In this document: one piece after another, positions 26,543 through 38,863 of the stretch
How positions within the stretch are numbered: the stretch's first letter is position 1
How the letters are laid out: each line of letters opens with the position of its first letter
The notes under the pieces: model-generated
Told to the model about the DNA's origin: nothing
Database searches by the model: none
The model's input: the letters and a program-made list of their open reading frames with translations, nothing else
Translations under genes and position numbers: made by a program
Source: Bimuria novae-zelandiae CBS 107.79
Lineage: Eukaryota > Ascomycota > Dothideomycetes > Pleosporales > Didymosphaeriaceae
Direction: 5' to 3'
DNA length: 64,000 bases
Assembly: GCA_010015655.1 (NCBI GenBank)
Contig: ML976661.1
Span: 102,050-166,049 of the forward strand

Positions 26543-28320
26543 CAATGAGTGGAAAAAGGTGGACCATCGCTCACGTGAACTGCCAAGGCGCTAGGTGTCT
26601 TATCGATAAGGACACCTGGTCCGTGCCTCAGCTCCAAACTCAACACCAGGACTCCATCACCACCTCGTATATATCGATTTTTTTCACCAACAACACCCAT
26701 TATGCCACCTCAACGCACTAGCGGCCGCCCGCACGACTCTCGCAACCTTACAAAGGCTTAGAAATGTGCTATTGTAGCCCTACGCAAGCTCTCCAACACT
26801 GAATACGCCTATATTGCTAGCGCGATAGGTTTGAGCATCTTAACACTATAGAAAGTCTTTAAAAAGGTTAAAAAGGCTTATATATAGGCCTCGCTTAAGC
26901 CCTTACTTAATAATTTACTAGCTATAGTTTATGCTACCTGTACTAGTCCCCCTAAAGCTAAACTTAAAATATATAATAGTAGTAAGCTTAGTGCTTAAAT
27001 ATATAACGCTATTATATAATTTAGTACTTATAATATTAAAGAATTAACTCGCTATGTCCTTTAACAAGTTAAGATTATAGTAAGCTATTTTATACTAGTT
27101 AAAATTACTTATAAGCATCGCGATTACGACTATAATTATATTAATATATAAAGTATATGCCTAAAGATGCCTAAACTTAATAATAATAATATATATAACT
27201 AAAAGTACTACATTATTTAAATTTTTACTACTTATAAGCGCTTTACTCTTAAGCTTATATTTATTTACTATAATAAAACTAGTAAATTAATTAGAGGGAG
27301 GGATTTTTATAAAAATAAGTAGTATATTTAAAAAGCACGTAGCGCTCTAGCTAATAAATATACCCTTTTATATTACTTACTCCCTTTTAGCCTTCTAATT
27401 TGCGCTATTACGTCTACTAATACTATCCTTAGTAGTCTAAAATGCCTATATTTAGTATAGGTAATAAAGAAGAAAAAGAATTATAAGAAAATACTTAAAC
27501 GCGTACGTAAAGGTAATAAAAGGGCTTATAAATTAATTAATAATAAAACAGCTTATATAAATATTGCTATTACCTAAAAAGAGCGCGCTTTTAATAAGAT
27601 TAATTATAATATTCTTTATTATAATAAGGCTACTAAAGCTACTAATTAAGCTACTAGTAAGAAAAAAGATACCCTCTTAGCTAGTTATAAAAATTCTATT
27701 ATTCTTAATAAGTTCTTTAAATACAAGGACTTTGTATATAAAAGTAGAAAGGGTATAAATAAGATCTCGTACGCTAAATAGGTGCTTAAGAACGTTATTT
27801 TTCCTTACTACGAAGCTATACGCACTAACAATCCCTATACTTAGGTGTTTTTAGTATAAGATAACGTCTACCTCTATAGCTTAGAGCTCTTATATTACGC
27901 ATATAAAATTAAAGAGAAGGATATACGCTTTACTTTATACTCCCTTAACTTACCTAATTTACACCTAATTAAGCGCTATTTTAGTAGGCTTAAGGGTTCT
28001 TTAGAGGACTATAAAGTAAAGAACATGTTAAAACAAGCTAAAAATAATATAGTAGTATTTATATAAGTTATTTAGTATAAAGATAAGATAATAAAGTAAT
28101 ATCTAGCTTATTAATTCTATCCTAATTACTTTCGTGGTGTGGCTAAAGCTTCTAAACAGCTAATTATAATAATAACTTTATAGCATAATTTAAATACCTT
28201 TACACCTAGTATATTGCTACTTACAAGCTACTTTAATAGTATATTTACGATGTAGCTGAAATTTTTGGTATTTAGCCAAGGAATTTCACGTGAGTGATAG
28301 TCTACTTTTTTTTACCATTG
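26543..28320 (+). mobile_element. Nested Tc1/mariner-type element with dead transposase
   Basis: The ends are inverted: the left begins CAATGAGTGGAAAAAGG and continues gtggaccatcgctcacgtg, and the right end reverse-complements to a degraded version of the same. TA flanks both sides (26541-26542 and 28321-28322). A transposase frame begins at ATG 26701 (MPPQRTSGRPHDSRNLTKA then TAG) and is broken by many stops. Near 27800-28030 it still shows VFLVxDNVYLY and LPNLHLIKRYFSRLKGS, which correspond to the QDNAPxH and DLNPIENxWxxLK blocks of Tc1-like DDE transposases. The element inserted 64 bp inside the left end of the outer transposon. The first ~250 bp are little mutated; the rest is strongly AT-shifted. 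Confidence 0.78.
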
Positions 28321-28527
28321 TAAGTAAACGCTAAATCTATATTATAATATTAGTAATTTCTATTTACTAGCTAAAATACGCCTATTTTAAAATTACTTAT
28401 ACTTATAAACATGCTAAAAGCTACTAGCTTACTTAGTAATAATCCTAATTTTATTAAATATATAAAATATAGTAAATCTAACGCTAAAAAGCCTAATTTA
28501 CCAATAAATTTAATATTTAATTAGAAA

Positions 28528-28797
28528 TGTTGAATGGGCTATACTAAGCCAAGCATATCGCAATATGATAGGGCTAGATAGTTGTACGATGGTACGGGTG
28601 AGAAAAGGATCTGGTATTCAAGTCTTGTCTGTCTATTCTACGTACGGAGCAAAGGGGGTTATAAGGATTAATGCTCGCGCACGGTGACTATGGTCTGTGC
28701 CTTTGCCTGTGCGGTATTACATAACTATTGTCACCTGTCTTAAGACATCGCATTAGGTAGCTGCCTGTACTGCGTACGGACAAGGAACCTCTTAACG
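28528..28797. mobile_element. GC-richer insert in the AT-rich island, possible LTR fragment
   Basis: About 270 bp with ordinary base composition and sharp edges against AT-rich flanks. It starts TGTTGAATGGG and ends CTCTTAACG, which gives an imperfect terminal inverted TGTTGA/TTAACG. No target-site duplication is clear, so LTR identity is weak. Confidence 0.35.
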
Positions 28798-30003
28798 TTA
28801 ATAATTTACGTATTTTTCAAAAGGCTAACTTACCTAAAAATATTAATTATAGTAGTTTAATTACTTTATTTAATTTATACTTCTTTACTAATATTATAGA
28901 CTATATAGTATACTATATAAATTAATATACTAAGGCGCTCTAAGCAGCAACGCCAAATAATTATTATAATTAAAAACTAATATCTTTAGTAAAGCTTTAT
29001 ACGTACTTTTTAATTATTATTTATATATGCGTCTACTAGGAGCCCTTATTAATAAAGTACTAAAAAAAGAGCTACTAAAACACTCCTATATATAAAATTT
29101 ATAAGTTTATATTCCGTCATCGTTAGTAGTAACTAGATTAGTACTTATATTATACTAAAGTAAATTAGAGCTTTTGCTCTTTATTTAGCCACATTTAAGA
29201 TCTTTTTTAACTACTTTATAAGCGCTTACTTTTATATTAGACGTCTAGTAAGTACTTTTATATTAATAAAGTAATTATAAGATATACTAGACGCGCGTTA
29301 GAAAAAGTAATAATTAAAATAAAATATATACTTAAAGGTTATAAGATCTAGTGTCTAGTAAATAATAAAATAATACCTAACTAGCTTTTTTATACTTAGA
29401 GTAAAAAACCTATTAATTTAATTAAAATTACTAACGCTAACGCTGCTAGCAGTTTATTAACTTTAATAAAGCTTATTATTATTACCCTTATACTTACTAG
29501 GGATGCCGCTAAAAAAGGCTTTTTCTAGCTAGCTATTACATTATCTAGGACAACAACCTTTTTAATACAATATCTATACTTAAATATTTTAAATATAAAG
29601 GCGTTGGCTGCGCCAGGACTACTAGGATAATAAAGATAATAATAAAGGAGATCTTTAAGTAGGTCGCGGAGACAGAACTCTAGACAAGCAGCGCACCTAT
29701 CGCCTGCAAAAAGCTATCTAAAGAGCGCTTTAATAGTGATCTTGTGCGTCTTAAAACACACTCTTAGTAGTCCCTAAAGTAGGGAGAAATATGCTAGGCG
29801 CTATTAGCGTTAAAGGAAGTACTAAAAGTAATTTAAAAAAATAATTAAGTTATTCTTTTTACTAGTATAGTTATAGATTATAAATATTAACGTTATTTTT
29901 TAGTATATTATTAACTTTTATATAACTACTTAGTACGTTAAAAAGCTTTATTAATACTTGAAAATAGTATTAAATAATAAAAAGATCTTTCCGAACGTCT
30001 TTA

Positions 30004-30438
30004 TGTTAAGATCCCAAAGGGGTAGCTGGTCCCTAAGGGGCTAAGGTTGGTTCTCGGGCAGGAATACTGTAGTAGGACGAGAGAGGGTTGTAGTAATAGC
30101 TTACGCTTGTCACTAGGGCGTTAGTATTAAAGGTAGGTATAACATAATCAAATTAACAAGGTTGCTTATTCAGATCTAAACAATAGATTAATAAATAGGT
30201 TAAACACGATAATAGAAGACTATCCTCGTGTCCCTATATACATGACTCGTCCCACGAATCCCAGGTGTCCTAAGAATCCTAAAGTCCCATATGCCAAGAT
30301 ACTTCTGGGACGCCCGATACTTCTGGGACGCGTGACATGGTCACGTGATCTGTGGCTGAGTCAGGAACCTTGGCTGGTCGCACGGATAAGTGGCCATGCC
30401 CCGCCTCGCGTCATGTTGGGTCTCAACGGATCCTAACA
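30004..30438. mobile_element. Solo LTR with 5-bp target-site duplication
   Basis: 435 bp beginning TGTTAAGATCC and ending GGATCCTAACA, an inverted terminal repeat with TG...CA ends. The sequence CTTTA occurs directly before (29999-30003) and directly after (30439-30443). No internal retrotransposon coding region remains. Base composition is much less AT-rich than the flanks, so it escaped most of the mutation that hit its host element. Confidence 0.85.
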
Positions 30439-31144
30439 CTTTATTAATAAACGTATTAAGTTATTAGGGATTAATAATAATAAATAATTATAATACTTAT
30501 AAAAGAAAGGTTAATTAACTTAATTAATATAAAAGTTATTATTTTATTTAATTAGTTAAATAGCGTATTTAGTGTCCTTTACTTTACTTCTTACTTAATT
30601 TAGTACTAAATAACGCCTATAGGCTATTATTATACTTATTTTAACTATTAGTAAAAAGGGTAGGTTACAATTTTTTTTTTAATTAAGTAACTTTTTAAGC
30701 GTGGAGGCTGACTTTGTAATAGTAGTAATAAACGTTAGCACGTAGACGATATCGTCAGCGACGCTGGCAGCTCCCACACGTCTACAAGGCTGTTTGCAGA
30801 GGCGAAGACTTGTGTATCTTGTGCGACGTCTGGGCGTAAAAAGCACAACTCACGGCCTCCACGGCAGCCTCTTACAATAACTTCTAGCAATCGTAAAGCT
30901 CCTCTGCGTACTCCGCGTAGTACTTTTGGCTGTAGGGCGTGTAGGCTACCTTTGTGTAGGCTAGAGGAGCGTCTTAAGTGCTAGTAAGAGCACCTATAGC
31001 GCTATTAAATAGTTATATTAAAAGATATTTCTTAATGCTTAATTATTAAATAGTTTTATTAAAAAACTATAAAAAATTAAGCCTTTATATAAATTTACAT
31101 ATAAATTTAATCTCTTTTAGTATTTGTTAGAAGTTGGAGCAAAA

Positions 31145-31201
31145 CTCTAATTAGCTATTTTAATATAGCCCGTGTACGGTAGATTTTGGCCATGCGGGGG
31201 A
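31145..31201 (-). repeat. Outer transposon right terminal inverted repeat
   Basis: Reverse complement of the left repeat with four transitions, three of them in CA-to-TA (or TG-to-TA) context. Confidence 0.85.
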
Positions 31202-32597
31202 TAAGTAACCTTAAGATGGATAATACAACGTCTAAATTTTAATTGCTAACATAGGTATGTATAGCTAGCTTCTAGCTTTAAGCGAGAGCCAGCCCTGGAG
31301 GTGGTAATTCTACATGACATCAGGAGACAGAGTGCAAAAAGTAGGTAGTAGTAATCAACCCAGTACAAAAAGTGATGACAAAAAGTGTGTTCCCCCGAAG
31401 AACTGTGCAAAAATAATCGTTGCAAAAAAATATATAAAAAAAACTTTTGTAGGATTTCAACTTCTACATGACATAAGAGCCGTTAGGATGCCTCGACCCC
31501 ATGTGTGCTTCTTCAAATCTTCCAGCGCTTTGCGGTGATCTTTAAAAAGGTAAAAATACCAGAATATACAAAGACGAGCAGAGACCACGGTTAATGACCT
31601 ATATTTCATTGCAATGACAAAGGATACATTGAGGAGGGGATTACCTAGGTAGGCGAAAGGTTGACGGACAAACTCATCAGTATGCGTCTCATTCGACTGA
31701 GAATTGACCAACAACCATAGTTGGAAGGTTCCGAGGTGTTTTATTGTACTGGAAGCTGAGTTTTATGGGAAACAGCTCTACATCTGTAGGGTACGGCCCA
31801 CGTCTCCGTCTCAGCGACTTTGGGTGAAGAGGTTCATACTGCGTCGTCTCGAGGTAGCCTCGGCATGCCCATGTCCGGAGCGGTGCTCACGCCTTTGAGG
31901 GTATTCAAGCGCCCCGTCAGAAAACGAATAGATATGCACTGACGAGTTCGGCATAAAAGCACGGACTAAAAAGTTGCCTATGATGCGGCTGTATTGTAGT
32001 ATTTTTTGGTAGAGCTACCTGTCATCACCAGTGAAATGAATTGGAGTAGAGCGGCCGGTGTCTCGCTTATAGCATACTGGATCGAGGCGTCATACTGAAG
32101 CGTTTGACTTGTTGCTGTATGCCAAACAAATAGTAAAATTAGGAGCCATTTCACACATGTGGATAAAATCAAAGAACGGCTAGGCGAACATTGGCCGTCT
32201 TGTCAGTGTCGCTGCGGCTGGTGGTCCGAGATTGTCGACCTGTGATGCCTCCATAGCGCTTTGCAAGAAGAGTGTGCTAATTCTGATCGATGCTTAGTTA
32301 GAATGCCGACCCGTTTGCAAGGCTTCTCATGGACCACGACGGTTGAACTTAGAACAGCGGAGTTTTGATCTGGGTCAATTAGTTTTTCCGATGTTCCGAG
32401 GTTCGCGCTAAATCACGTGGATACAGCACTGACCAGCGGCAAACCCAAGCGTAGTGACCCGCCGCGTAGGTTCAAGCTGCCTGAAGCTCCAACTGCTCTC
32501 AATCCCGCCCTGACGCCCCCGCTTGCTACACCAAGTTCCCTCGGTCGCAGCCTTCTATCTCACCTCCGATACATCTTCCGCTGCGAGCCCACCAAAA
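31202..32597. other. Intergenic, transposon flank
   Basis: No gene recognised. A direct repeat of tctacatgacat occurs at about 31308 and 31463, and several tgcaaaaa-type motifs lie between. The end near 32597 should hold the proteasome gene promoter. Confidence 0.4.
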
Positions 32598-33612
32598 ATG
32601 GCCGACCGATACTCCTTCTCGCTCACCACGTTCTCGCCCAGGTAAACACCAGTGGTCGTATCCTGCAGAATGACTTGCTGACAGTAACATAGCGGAAAGC
32701 TGGTGCAGATAGGTACGGTTTCAGATAGCGTGTCCTACGCCGAGGTTGACATGTGGGACGACGGCGACTGACAGCGCTACAGAGTACGCATTGAATGCGG
32801 TGAACCAAGGTGTGACCTCGCTGGGTATCAAAGGTAAGTTTGTATCTCTTGATGGACCAAGTCCTTGCTCATCTATTCCCTCAGCTACGAATGGCATCGT
32901 TCTTGCAACCGAGAAGAAGTCCTCGTCGCCGCTCATCGATTCATCATCCTCGTCCAAAGTTAGCCTCATAACCCCCAACATCGGCATGGTCTACTCAGGC
33001 ATGGGTCCGGACTACCGCGTACTCGTCGACAAGGCTCGCAAGGTCTCACATACCGGCTACAAGCGCATCTACAACGAGTACCCGCCGACGAGGATATTGG
33101 TGCAGGATGTGGCGCGCGTCATGCAGGAAGCGACCCAGTCTGGTGGTGTGCGGCCGTACGGAGTCAGCTTGCTGATCGCGGGTTGGGATGACGGGATCGA
33201 GCCTGAGGCCGAGGCGAAGCAGAGTGAAGAGGAGGCAGACTTGGAGAAGGAGAAGATCAGCGGCAAGACTGGCGGCATTCTGAAGGGCGGGCCAAGCCTG
33301 TACCAGGTCGACCCCAGCGGCAGCTACTTTCCCTGGAAAGCAACCGCCATTGGCAAGAGCGCAACAAGCGCGAAGACCTTCCTCGAGAAGAGGTACACTG
33401 AGGGCTTGGAGCTGGAGGACGCCATCCACATTGCGTTGCTCACGCTCAAAGAGACGATAGAGGGTGAGATGAACGGCGACACCGTGGAAATTGGCATTGT
33501 GGGCCCGCCGGAAGATCGATTACTAGGCTTCGAAGGCGTCGCGGGAGCTCAGGGTCCTCGCTTCAGGAAGCTAAGTCCGCAAGAGGTTGAGGACTACCTG
33601 ACGAACTTGTAA
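32598..33612 (+). CDS. pre8: 20S proteasome subunit alpha-2 (Pre8)
   Basis: Four exons (32598-32641, 32693-32712, 32783-32833, 32885-33612) give 280 residues. It is one of seven alpha subunits that form the outer rings and gate of the 20S core particle. The N-terminal alpha signature [20 protein letters not shown] is assembled from three exons, one of only 20 nt, which confirms the splicing. The body has GIVLATEKK, then [15 protein letters not shown], and ends [14 protein letters not shown] ~35-residue acidic insertion ([19 protein letters not shown]) sits between [12 protein letters not shown] and [17 protein letters not shown]. It makes the protein longer than the ~250-residue yeast subunit. 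The first open frame continues through intron 3, so automated calls may miss that intron. Confidence 0.95.
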
Positions 33613-33897
33613 GGTGATGAAGGATCCGGGAGCAGCATCTCGGACGGAAGTGTAATGATAGACCGACTGCCGGCGCTCTTGCAGGCTCGCTCTGGCATAT
33701 GATGAACATGAAATAGATGGCATCTGCAATGTGCACAGGAAATGTTATAAAGTGCGCTACATGCGTATATCCAGTGACTTTGTTCGAGTTCCTGTGTAAC
33801 GTCTTAATGAGGCTTAGCGGGTTGCGCCTCCCCACGCAGCTACGGTACCGTCACTTCTCTCACAGCATCGCAGCACTTTCATAATTTCACACGAAAT

Positions 33898-36800
33898 ATG
33901 AATTTTGCGCAGAGTTTTGACAATGAAGATGTCGCCACTCATCCGACGGTCCAACTTGAGGGAGTTCGACTTCGCGCTTACCAGGCTGAGATGCTGGAAG
34001 AGAGCTTGAAGGCGAACATTATTGTCGTCCAGGACACCGGAAGCGGTAAAACCCACATGTGTGTACCATCTTATTTACTTGCCTTAGATTAACTAACATC
34101 GTTGAAGCGCTCTGGCGCGCGCAGCTGCGGAGCTGGAAACGTGCGACCCCAACAAAGTAAGCACTCACCATGCGCTTCCATAGAACGATATCTGATGACA
34201 GCCAGCTCGTGTGGTTTCTTGCACCTACTGTAGCTCTGTGCGAACAACAGTTCAACGTCTTCAAATCCAATCTACCTGCATACGAAACACAACTTCTGAG
34301 TGGACGGGACGATGTGGATCATTGGACCGACCAGGCGACCTGGGATGCGGTCCTGCGCAATGTCCGCATAGTTTTGACCACGCATCAAATCCTACTTGAT
34401 GCGCTGACCCATGGCTTTGTGAAGATGAGCAAGCTGGCACTGCTGATATTCGACGAAGGTTCGTGACTCCCATGCATTTCCCATGGCTGCATCAACTGAC
34501 TGATACTTGACAGCACACCGTACGTTGTCCCAGGATACGAGGTGACTCGGCGTAACCTACTAACGTCTGAAGACTGTACCGGCAAGCATCCTGCCAACGT
34601 TATACTAGCGAACTTTTATCTACCGAAAGTTCATGAAAATGCAGAACTACCGAGAATACTTGGGTTAAGTGCAAGCCCCGTTATGAAAGCAAGGGCGAAC
34701 ACTCGAGCGCTGGAGTTTGTGTAACGTATCCGCATTTACTTCGCGTCTGACCAGTATAGAGAGATCGAGAGGAACATGAGTGCAATCACGAAGACACCCA
34801 AGGTTCATCGTGAGTTCACCCCCTACATCCAGTACCACAATCATTTACTAACAGATTGTCAGGCTCTGAGCTTCTTCGATTTTCGCACAAGCCACAGCTT
34901 CTTCGAATCGATTATCCCCCGACGCTATTTGTTCACTCTCCTCTGTTCGTTTCTCTCCACTCAGCGCTAACTAACTACGATCTCAGCACGGACCCATATG
35001 TGGTGAACCTAATCTCAGACCCTACGGATGACAATCTCCTTAAGTTGGAAAAAGCTTACTCCAAAAGAAACACGTATTGCCTGAAGGAACTCACATCGCT
35101 CGTGGCGAAATATCAGGCCACAGCCTCAGAGCTGGGACAGTCTGTAGCTGACTGGTGCTTGGAACAATGCATTACCCGATTTCAGAGGCTGGTCAGTGAA
35201 TCACATAACGTGTCGCACATATGCTTACTTGATTACTGGCTCAGTCTTCTGACCAGTTGCTCGACTGGTCCCACTCGGAAAAGCAACATCTCCTGAAAAT
35301 ATTTGAACAGCTTCCCTTGCCCGATAATGCTGCTTCAGGGTGCATGTTGCTGGATGGGCTATCGCCTAAGGTCGAAGCGCTGATTGACCTTCTCGCGTCG
35401 GAGGCCAGTCATAGTTTGACAGGTCTGATATTCGTGGAACAAAGAGTGTGGGTAGCCGCTCTAGCCGAGCTTCTTACACTCCACCCAAAACTGCAGGGCA
35501 AGCTTAGCATTGGAACGTTTGTCGGAAATTCCGTAAACTCAAAGCGAAAGTCCGAAATCGCAAGCATGGTGGAGCCCAAGAACCAGCAAGACACGCTTGA
35601 CAAATTTAGAGCTGGTGATATCAACTTGATCATCACGACTAGTGTTTTAGAAGAAGGCATTGACGTATCAGAATGTCACCTCGTTATTTGTTTCGAAAGC
35701 CCGAAGACTCTCAAATCTTTCGTGCAGCGTCGCGGACGAGCGAGGCGGATGCAATCAAAATACGTTATCTTCTGGGCAAGCGTGGATAATGGACGAGCAC
35801 CAGCGACTTGGGAACAACTAGAAAATGACATGAAAAAAGCGTATGAGGACGACCTGCGGCACATCGAAGAAGCAGAACAGAATGAATCGGTAGCGGAGGC
35901 GGGTGAGCGCTTTTATGAGATCCTCAAAACAAGGTACGTTCTGCACTTGGCTATTGTCACATATTTGCCGAAGTGTCGCAAACTGAATCATTCTTTGACA
36001 GGGCTCTACTTACGCTCGACAACGCTGTGGCTCATCTCTACCACTTCTGCACATTCCTCGGCGCTGGACCGTACGTCGATCCCAGGCCACAGTTCGGACT
36101 AGAGGAAGACAGCGGCAGGATTGCAGCCAAAGTCATACTGCCACTTTCAGTCGACCCTGCCTTGAGAGTGGCGCATAGTCTCAAAGTGTGGAGAACAGAG
36201 CACATGGCCATGAAGGACGCGGCTTTCGAATCGTACAAGTTGCTTCACCAGAACGGGCTAGTCAACGACAACTTATTACCTGTCAAACAGGAAGATGACG
36301 GCATGGCTGCAGAGTTTCAGAAGTCCGATAAGACTGCATCGTTGATAGAGGTTTCTCCTCCTCTAGACCCTTGGCAATTCATTGCGAAATGTCAAGAGCA
36401 GGACCCGCATGCGTATCACCGCACGCGCCTGGAGTTTCGAGGGATTCGTGAAGAGCCTTTCTTTCTCGATTTGTTTCTCTCGGTACAGTTACCAGCCATC
36501 CCCGAGCTTACTCTGTTCTGGAACGAGTCGAGAAAGATAATAGTTATGAGCCATTGGCTACCTAGGGTCAGTCTTTCTAGTCAAGAGATCCAAACAATGC
36601 GCGGTATCACTGCGAAAATTTTGGCCTCCGTACATGGGAGCATCGACCGGTCGCAGAATGATTACCTTTGGCTTCTGGTTCCGAGCGACGCGTCTGCCGT
36701 GCCGTGGGACCATGCCACACTGCTTCAGTGGGATGCAGAGACAAGTTGGGCTGAACCGGCTTCCGACTTGATCAGCCGAGGCCGAACCGATTTGAATGCA

Positions 36801-38863
36801 TGGGGTCAGATTAACGTGCAAGGTGATCAGAGGAAATGGTTCCCCGTTCATATCAGCTCCAATCCTTCGGATATCGCATCCGGATCACAGCCCACGCTCC
36901 ATCTCACTCGAGTACCCAAGCGTCGCGAGTTCCTCTATCCATTACAGAACAGCCAGCAGTTGAATGAGGCCTATACGAGAACAGAGCAGTTCCCGGCTGC
37001 AGAATGTTTCGTGGAAATGCTTCCTGTCGCATACTCCATCTGCGGCTTGCTCTTTCCATCGATTCTCTATCGCTACGAGACGTATCTTACGACCAATACT
37101 TTACGGCTAGGGCTTTTGGCCCCTGTATCGCTTGGGCCTGAACATCTTCCCCTATTGGTTCAGTCGCTGACGTCTTCGACTTGTGGAGACGTTTCTCATT
37201 ACCAAAGGTGCGTATGATTGAAGAGACGACCAGGGGTGCTTTAACCGCTAATCTGCTAGCTCTTCACTTGTCTGAGCATTCATTGCCCACACAGTCCTTT
37301 GGTAGATGCATGCGCTGACGAAACTAAACCATAGGCTTGAATTCTTCGGTGACTGCATCGTAAAGTTCCTCGCATCCGTACATCTCATGGCTAGCAACTT
37401 GAAGTGGCCAGAGAGTTTCTTGACAGGGAAGAAAGGTAAGTCGATCCTGGGACCGCTATGCTCGCATTGCGTATATAAAGAGTTACAGCATCCCGCTTCC
37501 GCACCCTCTAGACTAGAAAGCATACTGTTTGACATCTGCTAACTCACGACTCCACACAGGTAAGATTGTCTCAAACGGCTTCTTCGCCCGCGCAACCCTC
37601 TCCGCCGGCCTCGACAAATACATCATCCGCAGGCGCTTCACCGGCCAAAAGTGGAAGCCCATCTACGCCACCTCCGCCCTCTCCGACCCCACGTCCTCGC
37701 CCACAACCCTCCTCTCCTCCAAAATCCTCGCTGACATAATCGAATCCCTCGTCGGCGCCTCCTACCTAATCGGCGGCTTTTCCAACGCGCTCTCCACCCT
37801 CCAAGCGCTCCTCCCCCTCGAACCCTGGACCCCTCTCCCTACCGCCGCGCAAACCCTTCACGACGCCGTCCCCGCTTCCACCGCCATCACCAGCCTCAGC
37901 ACCGTCGAGAAACTAATCGGATACACCTTCACCAAGAAAATAGCGCTCCTGGAAGCCCTCACGCACGCCTCGTACCAAGGGCCGCTAGCGAACTGCTCCT
38001 ACGAGCGCCTCGAGTTCCTCGGCGACGCCGTGCTCGACCTGCTCATCTCGCGCCGACTCTACGCACACGAGCCGGAGCTGGGCCACATGCGCATGCATGG
38101 GATCCGCACGGCCATGGCGAACGCCGCTTTTCTGGCTTTCCGCATGTTTGAAATGACGGTCGACGAGGAGCGCATCGTGCCACCGGATATGCATACCGAG
38201 GTGCGGAAGAGGTGTCTGTGGCAGTTTCTGCGGCAGGACGCCCCGCAGTTAATGAGGTTGAGGGATGGGGCGATCGCCCAGTATGATGGGGCGAAGGAGC
38301 GGATTAGAGAGGAGCTACAATATGCGCGCGTGTATCCCTGGCACGTGCTGTCTGAGATGGATCCGCCGAAGTTCGTGTCTGATATTGTGGAATCGGTCAT
38401 AGGGGCGATTTACGTAGATAGCTGTGGGGATATCGAGGCTTGTGAGGCGTTTGTGGGTAGGCTGGGTATATTAGAGTGTCTGGAGAGGATTCTGAGAGAT
38501 GGGGTGGATTGTCTGCATCCGAAGGAGAGGTTAGGCATTTTGGCGGTGGACAAAGATGTGCAGTATGTGCGGGTGGTTGGAGAGGGGGAGGAAGGTGCGA
38601 CGGGAAATGGAACGGGAGAAGCGAAGAGGTATAGATGCCAGGTTAGAGTGGGAGGAGAAGATGTGGGCGGGGTGGTTGAGGGGGTGGTCAGAAAGAACGC
38701 GGAGACTATAGCGGCGTGGGAGGCCTGCAAGATTCTAGAAAGGCGTGGGAAGACGGAGGTTGACGTGGAGATGGAGGACGCAGACCCAGAAGACGCACCT
38801 CACAGCGACGACGACGAAGAGTGGTTCGATGCGGAAGAAGGTGGTGGTATTGAGTTGAGCTAA
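33898..38863 (+). CDS. dcl2: Dicer-like protein 2
   Basis: About a dozen exons assemble to roughly 1,400 residues. The enzyme cuts long double-stranded RNA into small RNAs for silencing of viruses and transposons. The helicase half has [11 protein letters not shown] (motif I), [11 protein letters not shown], the DEAH box split by an intron ([17 protein letters not shown]), [18 protein letters not shown] and QRRGRARR (motif VI). A Dicer dimerisation domain follows ([13 protein letters not shown]). RNase IIIa has [12 protein letters not shown] and [12 protein letters not shown]; RNase IIIb has [14 protein letters not shown] and [12 protein letters not shown], so both catalytic Glu/Asp sets are present. 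No clear PAZ domain, as in other fungal DCL2. The C-terminus is acidic. Exon 1 is 33898-34058. A 127-nt intron precedes RNase IIIa. The gene looks intact. Confidence 0.93.

Larger units (their letters stand above)
26477..31201. mobile_element. Composite DNA transposon with TA target-site duplication, RIP-degraded
   Basis: The left end starts TCCCCCGCATGGCC at 26477 and the right end (31145-31201) is its inverted copy. About 54 bp match, with four transitions; all four are G-to-A or C-to-T in the right copy. Both ends are flanked by TA (26475-26476 and 31202-31203), as for Tc1/mariner and pogo elements. The 4,725-bp span includes a nested 1,778-bp element, a 435-bp solo LTR and a ~270-bp GC-richer insert. 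Subtracting these leaves about 2.2 kb, a normal size for one such element. The interior is extremely AT-rich, rich in TA and poor in CA/TG, with frequent TAG/TAA. Stretches at 29640-29830 (+) and 30690-30980 (-) still look like mutated coding sequence, but I could not assign a transposase family to them. Confidence 0.8.

Noticed and set aside
26477..31201. AT-rich island as a centromere or replication origin
   Set aside because: Inverted repeats, target-site duplications and mutated transposase blocks explain it without that assumption.
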